Below are positions 34,599 through 45,112 of a stretch of 64,000 nt of DNA, piece after piece. This DNA is from Acanthamoeba castellanii str. Neff (taxonomy: Eukaryota; Discosea; Longamoebia; Acanthamoebidae), in assembly GCF_000313135.1 (NCBI RefSeq), contig NW_004457584.1, forward strand, positions 336,768 through 400,767. Direction: 5' to 3'. Position 1 is the stretch's first letter; each line of letters opens with the position of its first letter. Made by a program: the position numbers and the translations under genes. The notes under the pieces are model-generated. The model did not search any database. It was not told the origin of the DNA and worked only from the letters and a program-made list of their open reading frames with translations.

Positions 34599-36190
34599 AT
34601 GATGACAAACAGCAGCTGGCGCTCTTTTTTCCTCCTCGTCCTCCTCTTGGTCGGCGTAAGCAGCGTCTACTACCTCACCTTCCTCGCCGGTACGCCGCCC
34701 AACACCCCCTTTCGGAGTTCAAAACCACCGCAACCCCCCCCTTGGCGCCTCACCGACCAACCGCGCAGAGCACTGGTCGAACGAGGGCCACACGACAGAC
34801 ACCGACCGACCACACGACGACGGCGGTGACACTGGCGGTGCTCGTGACGACGACGGCGGTGGCGGTGACGGTGACGGTGACGGTGGCGGGGGCGGTGATG
34901 GTGGCGACAAGAAGGACAGTGGTGGCGGTGGTGGTGGTGCCAAGGAGGACCGCAAGGAGTTCGGGCCGGAAGGCCTCGAGGTCGACGAGAAGGCCGAGTG
35001 CCGGTCGGGTTACCGCCGGCACGACATCAAGACCGACCAGAGCGGCCTCCTGCTCCACTGCTCGCGCCCCCGTGTCAAGGTACTCGTACCGCCTTGCCAC
35101 CCCATCGTGTGCGACTACCACGACACGACACGACACGCAACACGCGGCACACGACACGCAGCACGCAGCACGCAGCACGCAACACGTGGCGTCACATGAC
35201 ACGCGACGTGCAGGTGCTCACGTCGTGCTACCCGCCGGCGGGCCACAAGGACATGAGCATCAAGAACAAGATGCTGTACGCCAAAATGCAGCAGTACGAC
35301 TTTGAGTGGTGGGTGTGGAACTACGAGGCCCCGAAGGGCAAAGTGTGGCGCGGAGGCATCTGGACCAAGGCCGTCCTCCTCCTCGACGCCCTCGACGCCC
35401 TCGGCAACGCAACGGTCCACCCCCTTTTCATTTTATTCTGCTCAACAATTACAAATTTTTTGCATTTTTTATTTAGATTTAAACTAGAGATTTTATTAAT
35501 AATTGATTAACTGGCAGGAAGGGGAGCCGTTCAAGTGCGACTACGATTGGCTGCTCTGGATGGACTGCGACAGCCTCGTCGCCAGGTTCGACTTCACCAT
35601 CGAGCACATCGTGGGCGAGCACTTGCACGATCTGAACAAGCACATCATCATCACCAGAGGTGAGAGAGGCCCCACCTTGACACCCTCCCTGCTCCTTTGT
35701 TGTTCATCGTCGTCATGACCCCTACTCACCATCATTGCCAGACCTCAATGGAATCAATTCGGGCGTGATGGCCCTGCGGTGCACCGAGTGGAACCGTGCC
35801 CTGTGGCGCCGCGTCTGGAAGGCCGAGCAGTACATCAGCGACCCGTGGGCCGAGCAGCGCGCCCTCGTCGAATTCTACAAAGTTGAACCCGAGGTATGCA
35901 CCACACACACACACAACATAACGACGCACACAGCGACGTGTGACACTATGTGTGTAACCCGGGATTTGGGGGGTGGGCGACAGCTGCGAGCGCGGGTGGG
36001 CGAGGTGCCGCCCGAGCATCTGCAGTACCTGCTGATGGCGCCGCTCAAGCGGGTGGACGCCAAGGGCCAGATGGACTTCTTCACGATCCACTTCGCCGGC
36101 TTCTGGGACTCCAAGGACGAGAAGATGGCCGAGTTCTACCCCAAGGTCATGCTCAACGCCGGTTGGCTCAACCCTCCCCTGCAAAAGTAA
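34599..36190 (+). CDS. GT34-family glycosyltransferase, type II membrane protein
   Basis: Exon 1 (34599-34689) encodes MMTNSSWRSFFLLVLLLVGV and SSVYYLTFLAG: a short cytosolic tail and a signal-anchor helix. Exon 2 starts at 34769 with an acidic, Gly-rich stem (GDGDGDGGGGGDGGDKKDSG). The catalytic domain follows over several exons: VLTSCYPPAGHKDMSIKNKM, YDFEWWVWNYEAPKG, WTKAVLLLDALD, CDYDWLLWMDCDSLVARFDF (the DxD metal-binding site), NGINSGVMALRCTEWNRALW, DPWAEQRALVEFYK, and MDFFTIHFAGFWDSKDEKMA near the end. These are hallmarks of the GT34 galactosyl/mannosyl/xylosyltransferases of the Golgi (MNN10 and plant XXT relatives). The acceptor is unknown. It ends KVMLNAGWLNPPLQK. Confidence 0.85.
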
Positions 36191-36265
36191 CAATATTCAT
36201 AATATAAAATATTTAAATATTTAAATATTATTTATTATTTATTTATAAATCGGGCGTTCGTGTGC

Positions 36266-38910
36266 TCACTTGTGGCGGCCGGTGAAGTGGTCGTCGCGCC
36301 ACTTGCCCGGGCCCAGCCCCTGCCAGTCGGGCGGAGCGTCCGGGGTCTCCTCCTGGCAGGCCCAGTAGGCGTTGCCCCGGTCCAGCTTGACCAGGAGGTT
36401 GCGCGAGGCGTCGAACAGGACCACGCACGCCCCCTCCTCCCTGTGCTCCACCTGTTCCATTCCATTCCATTGCAACACCACATGCACCGATCGCACCGCA
36501 ATCAGCGCCGGAACGAACGCGAAGGGGGGGAATTTTGGGGGTGAGGGGGCGCATGCCTCTACGAAGCGGCAAAAGACTTCGGCGTCGTGCACCTCGATCC
36601 ATTCGTTGGAGGCGTCCGGCCGGTCGCACTTCTCGAAGAACTCCCCGCAGTCCTCCTTCTCCCACCGCACATGTGTAGAACTGTGCGTGTGCGAAACACG
36701 ACACACATGACACACACGACACGCAGCACACATGAGTCGACCCAGGAAGCGTGTAGTGGGCGGGGCTGCGGGGCCGGGCTGGCTACCGTATGTGCTGGGC
36801 GGGGCGGAAGGTGGGGATGACCTGCAGCCGCACGCCCGGCTCGAACCGGTGGGCGGCGCGCTGCGGGCGGCGAGGCGGCCGCGACGGGTCGTCGGCCAGG
36901 AGGCGGGCCAGCGCCGACGAGAGGCAAGCCGGCTTGAAGTAGGGCGACCGGGCGAGCTTCGCGATGCTCTCAGGGTGCCAGTGCGCCCCGCCCTCGTCCC
37001 GCTTGAGAATGGGCCTCACCTGACCACCACGTGAGAGATGGCAGCCCGCAGCCGTGCGCGCGTGTGCGCGCATGTGCGTGTCTGTGTGTGTGTGTGCGCG
37101 CGCGCGTGTGCGTGTGCGGTGCGAGTCTCGTTCGTGCCGTGCAGCGGGGCTCCTCGATCATGGCCCAGCGGTTGAAGTTGTCGAAGCCGCGGAGCATTAT
37201 CCTGTGAAGGAGCATGGGTGGATATGATGTGTTGTGGCGTCATGACTCACAAACACAATGGCACCCACCCCAGTCCGATCCCCCTAACCCAACCTGACCC
37301 GCCCTGCCCCACACACACGACACACACGACACACACGACACAACACACACCGACACACCGACACACTCACACACACGAGATCCGAGATCAGCTCAGCGGT
37401 GTACCCGTGGGCCGTGTGGTCGAGCCCAAAGCAGTGGCCGATTTCGTGGAGGGTGGCGCCCAGGGTGGTAGCAAAATTGGCCCACATGGTGCCTGTGTGA
37501 AACACGACACACGCAGGACACACTCGTCAATGACGTCCTCAGGCACGCACGCACCCGCACACGCACCACCGCACACGCACACGACACAGACAGTTGGCCA
37601 TCGGAGGTGTACCTCGTCCGCCGCTGTCGTCAAAGCAGCGGGTCTTGTCGACGGCGGTGGCGTCCATCCAGCAGCGGCGCACCTCGTCGAGGGTGCGGGG
37701 CCACGAGTAGAGGCCGCCGGAGCCAAACAGCGCCATCGGCCCGCCCCCGAGGGCCGTGTGGGCGTCGCACTTGCCCGCGTGCGGATTGTACCGCGTCATC
37801 CCCAGAATCACGCAATCGATCGAACTGCACACGACACACGACACACGACACACGACACACGACACACGACACACGACACACGACACACGACACACGACAC
37901 ACGACACACGACACGACACGCACGGCAATGCGTTAATCAAGAAGCTCGAGGTCGCTGAGCACTTGTCTGCGCACTTACTTGTTTCGGTGGGGGAGGCCCC
38001 TGAGCTCGGAGGCAAAGTGGCCCCACGCCGATTGCCCGCCGTCGCGCCAGTTGTTGCCCAGCCGGTAGATCTCCTCCCGCGTGAGCCTGCGTGTTTCACT
38101 GGCACGTGAGCATGTCGTGTGTGTCGTGCGTGTGTCGTGTCGTGTGTCGTGTGGTGCGCACCGTGACCGAACGACGTGCACGACGGGCCAGTTGCGTTCG
38201 GGTCGGGTAGAGTCGAACTCGAGGCCGAACGTGGCCTGGCCCAGCGGGAAGGGCAGGAGGTCCATGGCGCGTCCGTCCTCGTCGAGGTTCTGCGCGCAGA
38301 AGGCCTGCAGCATCAGTGCGCCCAGGCCCAGCCGCGCCACGTTGGTCCGCACCGCCTCTTCATCGAGGCTTCCGCTACAACCCTCTTCACCGACGACATC
38401 GTCGCAGGCGATCAAGTAGATGAGCCGCACGAAGTGGCGCCAGCTTTCCTTGCCCTCTTTTTCTTCTTCATCTTCATCTGTACCGCTACTCGCTGATGCT
38501 GCCAGCATGGCCGGGGTCACGATTGATTGACATTGGCGCGCCAATCGATTGTCGATGAGCAGCGGCTCGTAGTGGGCACGAAGCTCCAAGGAGATGCTGC
38601 TTGCTTCGCCATTCGAGGGCACGTAGCGTAGTCGGATGGTGTTGTCGCCTCTGCTAAGCAGCACGAGGGCCTTGAATCGCCCGCCAGCCACCACCCATCG
38701 TCCGCTCTCCTCGTCATCTTCGCCGTCTCGAGGTTGCTCGACGACCTGGGCCTGGATGAACCCCTCGGTCTCGGAGGGGGCACCCACGATGCGGCCAACA
38801 AGTCGTTGCAGCGGGTAGCCCACCACCTCCCCGTCCATCATGTTGTCCACCTTGATCCCTGGCGACGAGCTGCCATCTTGCCCATCACGCCTTCGCTCTG
38901 GTGGGTCCAT
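36266..38910 (-). CDS. Zinc metallopeptidase of the YIL108W/Metallopep (PF12044) type
   Basis: ATG 38910 (MDPPERRRDGQDGSSS) to TGA at 36268-36266. The N-terminal part is a beta-rich region (GYPLQRLVGRIVGAPSETEG, GRFKALVLLSRGDNTIRLRY). The peptidase region has a helical block (HFVRLIYLIACDDVVGEEG), LMLQAFCAQNLDEDGRAMDL, RTLDEVRRCWMDATAVDKTR, then GATLHEIGHCFGLDHTAHG, giving the zinc-binding HEXXHxxxxxH. An exon then reads IMLRGFDNFNRWAMIEEP, a conserved segment of this family downstream of the zinc site. The C-terminal part has DAEVFCRFVEA and NLLVKLDRGNAYWACQEETP. The biological substrate is unknown. The intron at 37800-37940 is mostly one heptameric repeat array. Confidence 0.85.
37828..37923. 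repeat. (ACACGAC)n heptamer array, about 13 units
   Basis: The longest pure heptamer tandem array in the window. It fills the intron of the metallopeptidase gene just downstream of the exon ending LRGLPHRNK. The same unit occurs in shorter arrays in many other introns of the window. Confidence 0.9.
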
Positions 38911-38989
38911 CTTTGTTGTGGCCACAAAAGAAAAAAAAACTTGACAGCATTGTTCTCTTGTTGTTGGTGGCTAGCTCCACGACACGTCA

Positions 38990-39608
38990 TCAGTAGTGGG
39001 GAGGGGCAGCCTGGGTGGGATAGGCAGGACCTGGCGCTCCCGCATAGTAGGCTGTGGTGGCTGGCGCGGCAGCAGCAGGTGTACCAGGTGGCGGGTGATG
39101 ATACACCCCAAAGAGGGCGGGAGACGAGTGGTGCTGCGGGTAGGCCGCCAGCGAGTGCGGGTGCGGCGGCGCCTGGTGGTGATAGGAGCCCGGCGGCACA
39201 CCGCCGTAGCCCACGGCGGGCTGCAGCTGGTGCTGCTGGTGGAGCGGGTGGGCGTACGGGGCTGTCGGCTGATAGTAGGCGTGCTGCTGCTGGGGTGGTG
39301 GCGACGGGTGCTGCTGCTGCTGCTGCTGGTAGTAGACCGGCATGGGCTGCGAGTGAGGCGGTGGAGCCCCGACGTACGGGGCCGGACCCGAGTGATAGCC
39401 GCCGCCCACTGGAGGTGGAGGCGCGTAGTAGGAGGAACCGCCGCCGCCACCAGCGCCGCCGACGGTGGGCACGGCCGCCATGGGCGCAGAGTGGGACGAC
39501 ATGACCGGCGAAGGGTACATCGACTGAGGGGCCGGCGTGGAGAAGTCGGCGGCGACCGATGGAGATGGAGATGAAGCCGAAGAGGTGGAGGAGGAAGACG
39601 AAGAGGTG

Positions 39609-39646
<38 letters not shown>

Positions 39647-40498
39647 ATGGTGGTGGTGGGCAGCAGGCGACGAGTGCGGAGACGAGAGGCGGTGGGGCAG
39701 GGGAGAGGCGGCAGGGGCAGAAGGACTGGACGAGGCCGCCGCAGCATCGGACGACGAGGAGGCCTTGCGAGGCATGTAGGGGTTGTGCGCCGGCCCGTCA
39801 TTGGACGTCTTGCGAGGCATGTACGGATTGTCGGCCGGTCCCGTGGCTGGTTCGATCGAATATACGTAACACAAATGTAGAGAAAGATGGCATCAGCTAC
39901 GCAACGCAAGGCCCGCAGGCTGGGAGAAGATGGAAGAGAGGGAGAAGGAGGAGGATGGGGGCATGGTACCGGAGGGTGTGGGGATGGGCGTCTGCTGGGT
40001 CTTGATGGCGTCCATCCACTGCTCGGCCGTTTGTCGGTCGGGCGCTGCGAAGAAGTAGGCCTTCTTGTTCTTGTCCTGTTGTTGGTCGTATGGAAACACG
40101 CCCGCATTCGCACGGCGTGAGAAGAGGCTTCTCGTGTAGCGCGCGTGGTGGAGGGAACCTTGGGGCTGAGGGCAAACGTGTTCTGGCGGAAGTCGTCCTT
40201 GCGCAGCACGTAGCAGGTCGTCACGTCCACCTTGGTGCGGGGCTTGTGTAGTCCACCCTGTGCACCACATGAGATCAATAAATAAATAAACAAATCTAAC
40301 AATGCATAAATAAAAAACAGAAAACAGAAGCTGGCAATAAATAAACAAATAACATAACAATAACATAACAAGAGAATGAGGGCGTACAGGAGGTTTGGAG
40401 AAGAGGATAAGAAAGTTGCTTTGCAGCACTATGTACGACTTGGCCCACTTGGAGCCTCCCATGTGTTCCTCCACCCAGCCTTCCTTGGTGTTTGCCAT
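38990..40498 (-). CDS. PH-domain protein with Gln/Pro/His-rich C-terminus
   Basis: ATG 40498 to TGA 38992-38990. Exons 1-3 encode a pleckstrin-homology domain: KEGWVEEHMGGSKWAKSYIV and LQSNFLILFSK, then KVDVTTCYVLRKDDFRQNTF, then KKAYFFAAPDRQTAEQWMDA with the invariant PH C-terminal Trp. PH domains bind phosphoinositides or proteins at membranes. The last exon holds two NPYMPRK motifs 15 residues apart, Ser/Ala/Pro linkers, a 13-residue poly-Gln (CTG/CAG repeat at about 39609-39646), and tyrosine/proline repeats such as YYQPTAPYAHPLHQQHQL. It ends AYPTQAAPPHY. Likely an adaptor or signalling scaffold; no catalytic domain is seen. Confidence 0.8.
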
Positions 40499-40828
40499 GC
40501 TCCCTTGTCGTGGGGGGGCTGAGGAGTACCTGCTGTGGCGTGCTTGTGTCGCAACGCGAGTTTGCTTCTGTGGTAGAAAGAAATAAAATAAAATGCGCGT
40601 TTCGGAAAGTTTTTCAATTTGGCGAATTCGACGGTTCTGTGCGCTGCTGACAGCAGCACGGCGGGCTCATCCGGTTCTCCGGACCACGCGGGGAAGACGT
40701 GTGCGCCCGCCCGCCCACCCATGGTTGTTGTCGTCGTTAGGTTTGTCAATGTTGTTGGCCAAGGTTCTCTCGTGCAACGGCCGAGCGCACTTCGGTCGAA
40801 GAAGAAGAGCACTTCGGGTGGCCAGGCA
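40499..40828. other. Intergenic region, PH-gene promoter side
   Basis: About 330 bases between the start of the PH-domain gene and the stop of the MORN/F-box gene. Open frames here are antisense and featureless. AT-rich patch near 40575-40620 (aaataaaataaaatgcgcg) is a possible core promoter for the PH gene. Nothing else is seen. Confidence 0.4.
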
Positions 40829-43800
40829 CTACTTGGCTGCTGCACGCGTGGTGGTAGAGACGATGAGCCAAAAAGAAAAAGGGAGAAAAAAGGAGAAAAA
40901 AGAGGCGCACCTTTGGCGGCCGTGGTCTTGGTGGATGAGGAGGAGTTGGTGCTCGGGCGGGCGCTGCCCTTCGGGGGCTTGGTGCCGGCGCGCCGGCGCA
41001 TGCGAGCGAGACGCTTCTGTACCGCTGACTTGCGCTGCTCGGCCGCGGCGACCTCGTTGAGTTCCTCCTCGTCCTCCTCGCTCTCCGCCACCGTTCGCCG
41101 CTTCGACGGAAAGTCGGCCGGAATCGGTGCCCGCTTCCCGTCCGTCCCATTCGCCACTCTGAGGATTTGTTTGAAAAAATAAGAAATAGTTTAGACCACC
41201 TGCAAAGGGGTAATAAAATAGGAAATAATAAAATAGTAAAATAAAAGTATAGGCCTATCGTGTACCTGGGGATGACCTCGATGTCGTCCTTCCATTGGCC
41301 ATCGTAGACGCCGCCGTCGCCATAGACCATCACGCCGTGGCCTTCTCGTTTTCCCTTCTTCCACTCGCCCTCGTACTCTCCGCCCTTGGCGTAGATCATC
41401 TTGCCCTTGCCCTCCTTCTCTCCACCCATGAACTCACCTTTTACCCCCCCCCAGAGTAACATTAGTTTGTTTCTCGACACACATGCACGCGCACACACAG
41501 CGCGCGGGTGTGAAAAGCAAGAGGCGCTCACCTTCGTATTTGTCGCCGTTGGCGTAGTGCACTTTGCCGAAGCCCTGTCGCTTGCCGTCGCGCCACTCGC
41601 CCTCGTACTTGACGCCGTTGATCCACGTTTCCGTGCCGTACCCGTGCCGCCTCCCGCCCTTCCACTCGCCCTCGTATCGATCCCCTGTGTGCGTCGTTGT
41701 GTGTGTCGTTGTGTGGTGCCATGTGCGTGAGTGCACACGTTGCGGGATGCTGTGCGCCTCTAGGCCTGTAGTACCGTTGTTGTAGATCATGATGCCCTTG
41801 CCCTCCTTCTTGCCGTTGACGTACTCGCCCTGGTAGATCGACCCGTTGGCCCACAGGTACGTGCCCGTGCCCTCCTTCTTCCCCTGCTTCCAATCTCCAT
41901 CGTATCTGCAGGCGTCGCGCAATGAGTCGACGTGGCGCGACTTCCCAAAGAGAAGCGAAAACGAAGCACATGTGTGGTTGAAGGAGAGGGGGGGGGCGCA
42001 CCTGTCCTTGTTGCTGAACGTGAGCACGCCCTTGCCGTCTCGTTCGCCGTTGATGAACGTTCCCTCGTACTTGGATCCGTTCATGTAGGTCACAATACCA
42101 AAGCCCTGTTGGTTGGTTGTTGGTTGTTAGAAACTGTAATTGCGTGACAAAAGCGACAACACACGCGGACGGGCGAGGACGAGGGGAGGTGTACGTACGT
42201 GCTTCTTGCCATCTCGCCAGTCGCCCTCGTACTTGTCCCCATCGGCGTAGATCATGCGACCTCGGCCATGTCTGTGGTCGTCCTTCCACTCTCCTGCAAG
42301 TAATAATAATAATAATAAATGGGTCGTTGTGAGTCATTCGAGGAACGTGCAGCAGCAGCACACGAGGTCGAGTAGAGGAGGGGAAGGGACTACCTTCGTA
42401 GCAGTTTCCGTTCGACCAGCTGTAGGTGCCGCGTCCGTTCTTGACCTCCTCCTCGTCGAACACTCTCTGAGCCCACGCATTCTTGGAATTGCACAAAAAA
42501 AGGGGTGTAGTTCGTTCATACCAGAGGCGATTAATCAAATGATCAGAGCAGAGCGGGTGGAAGAGGGGGAAAAAAAGAGAGGGTAGCGTGGTACTTTGCA
42601 GAGGTAGAGCCAGTACTGGAACTTCCAGTAGCAGTAGTGGGTGGCGTAGTCTGAGTCCTGCTTCTTCTTGAGGCTCCACCGCTTCTTGCACAGCATGCGC
42701 CACAGCGTCTCGTCCTCGGACAGCTTCTGCCACATTTGACTCACTGCACACACGAGACACACACGAGACACACACGAGACACAAGAAAGAAAGAGCGAAA
42801 AAGAAAGAAGACAGGAAGACGAGAAGCGAGAAAGAGTTAGTGATGAAGAGGGCCAGTTGAGGTTGAGGGGGTGACCAAAGCGATCGCAAGTTGCGGCGCA
42901 CCTTGGCAGGCCAAGCAGAGGGACTTTTCGTCGAGGAAGGAGAAGATCTTGATGACGAGGATGGCCGGCAGCTTGGACCTGTCGCCGAACAGCACCTCCT
43001 CCTCGGGATTGATTTGGTTCCTGCGCGCAACCGCGGGACCACACCGATCGAGTTAGGGCCGAAGGAAATAGACAAGAAGAAGAAGAAGAACGAAGAAGAA
43101 CGAAGAAGAACGAAGAAGAACGAAGAAGAAGCAGATGAAGATGATGACGATGAAGCGGTGTCTATGGGGAGAGCGTACCCGAGGTCGAGTATGATGCCCA
43201 TGCTCTGCAGGTTGATGCCCTGAAGGCCGTTGAAGGGCACCAGCGCGTTGGAGGGGGCGAGGGCCAGCGCAGCGCGCGAGGAGCTCATCGACATCGACGC
43301 GTTGGAGGCGAGCGACCCGCCGATCGCGTTCTTGAGGCCGGACTTCAGGGTGCTCAGCGATGCGTCGATCTCATTGTCCAATATGTGCGGCACCTCCTGT
43401 GCACACGCGCATGCCACGAGAGTCCAGGAGCGTTTTAATACCCTGCCCCCTAACGTTTTCCACACAGTTGTGTGTAACTGGAAGCGAACCTCGGGGCCGA
43501 TTTCGTATTTGGAGATGAGCGAGCCGTCCACCCACTCCTCTCGGTAGACCTTTTCCTTGCCCTGGGCACACACCGCACGCAACGCAACGCAACGCAACGC
43601 ACACACACACACACGCGTGGACGAGTGTCAGTGTACCCAGCGAAGTTCTTGCACAAACTTTTGGAGCAGAGCATGGGGGAGCGGAGAGTGGGGGTGTTGC
43701 GAGCACCTCTTCGTTGGTGGGTACGTAGGAGACGCTGACGCCATGGCGCTTGCCGTCCTTGAATTCGCCCTCGTAGCGCTCTCCGTTGGCGCGATGAAAC

Positions 43801-44816
43801 ACGCCGCGTCCCGTTCGCTTGTCGTTCTTGAACTCGCCTGTTCACCACCGGCGTAATTACGTCGCACGTATTATTATTATTAAGTGGTGTGCAGCTGCAC
43901 TTGTGCATTGAGTAATTGTATGTATATTTTTGGCATGATGAAGAGATTGGAGATCACAATAAATAAATAAATTTTGGCGTGCGAATGGAAGATGAGCGGC
44001 AAAGAGGAGAAGCGGGTGGTGTGGTGTGGTACCTTCGTAGCGAGAGCCGCTCTGCCACGTGAATATGCCGTTGCCTGTGCGCTTGTCGGCCTTGAAATCG
44101 CCCTCGTAGCGATTGCCGTTGGCGAGGGTGAGCAGACCGTAGCCGGTGCGCTTGCCGTGCTTGTAGTCGCCCACGTACTTGTCGCCGTTGGCGAAGTAGT
44201 AGATGCCACGGCCATGCTTGACGCCCGCATGGAAGAGGCCCTCGTAGCGATCCCCGTTCGCGTAGTGGTACACGCCCTGGCCCTCGAGCTGGTCTTCCTC
44301 GAAGGCGCCCTCGTAGCGCTCGCCATCGGGCCACGTGAGCACGCCTCGGCCCGTGCGTCTGTCATCCTTGAAATCGCCCTCGTAGCGCCCTCCGCTCTTC
44401 CATGTAAACAGACCCCGCCCATGTCGTCTATCGTTTCGGTATTCGCCCTCGTAGCGTTCACCGAGCGCCCATGTGAAAATGCCTCGCTTGCCATGCTTGC
44501 GTCCAATCTTGAATTCGCCCTCGTAACGATTGCCATTGGGGAACACGAGGGTGCCGGTCCCGTGAAATTGGCCCTCCTTGAACGATCCCTCGTAGCGCTT
44601 TCCATTCGCAAACACCAGCGTACCGCGTCCGTTGGGCACGCCATTCTTCTTCTCGCCCTTGTACGATCGCACCTCGGAACCCTTCGACGCGGCCTTCACG
44701 ACGGAAGAGGAAGATGACACGACGCCCGAGGCCGAGGACTGTGGTGGCGTTGATGTCGCTACCACTCCCGACGATCCGTTCATCGTGCTTCCCCCCGCTG
44801 CTGTCGTTTTCTTCAT
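40829..44816 (-). CDS. MORN-repeat protein with an internal F-box
   Basis: ATG 44816 to TAG 40831-40829; about twelve exons. The first exon has a Ser/Thr-rich start, then about ten MORN repeats (for example GKRYEGSFKEGQFHGTGTLV, GDKYVGDYKHGKRTGYGLLT). After two more repeat-bearing exons a linker (KVYREEWVDGSLISKYEIGP; LASNASMSMSSSRAALALAP) leads to an F-box: LPAILVIKIFSFLDEKSLCL, then CQG, VSQMWQKLSEDETLWRMLCK. A second set of about ten MORN repeats follows (GNCYEG through GGVYDGQWKDDIEVIP). The C-terminus is basic (EEDEEELNEVAAAEQRKSAV, QKRLARMRRRAGTKPPKGS) and ends AAKAAK after the last splice. F-boxes dock to SKP1 in SCF ubiquitin ligases; MORN repeats bind lipids or proteins at membranes and cytoskeleton. 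The function here is inferred only. Confidence 0.9.
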
Positions 44817-45112
44817 GCGCGAGCCACGAATGAACCTCCTCTTCCTCCTGAATGTACGATTCGCGCTTTCCTTTCTCTCCTCCCTCCACCCACCTTAGCC
44901 GCTTGAGCGATGGCCAAGACTTGGTGGCGCGTCGTGCGGGGGGAAGTGGAAGCTGGATTGTGTTGTTGGGCACCGCCCAGGTCCTTCTTGTATGGAAATG
45001 ATATTTTTGGCGCAAATTATAAATGATATATATTGCCTGGGAAGAAAAAGAAAACCCACAGGAAACTGCAAGACTGGTCGCCTTTATCTGTCCACCCGCG
45101 TAGCGCGTGGCC

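Noticed and set aside
37828..37923. Possible CRISPR-like array
   Set aside because: It is a seven-base tandem repeat without spacers, inside an intron of a eukaryotic gene.
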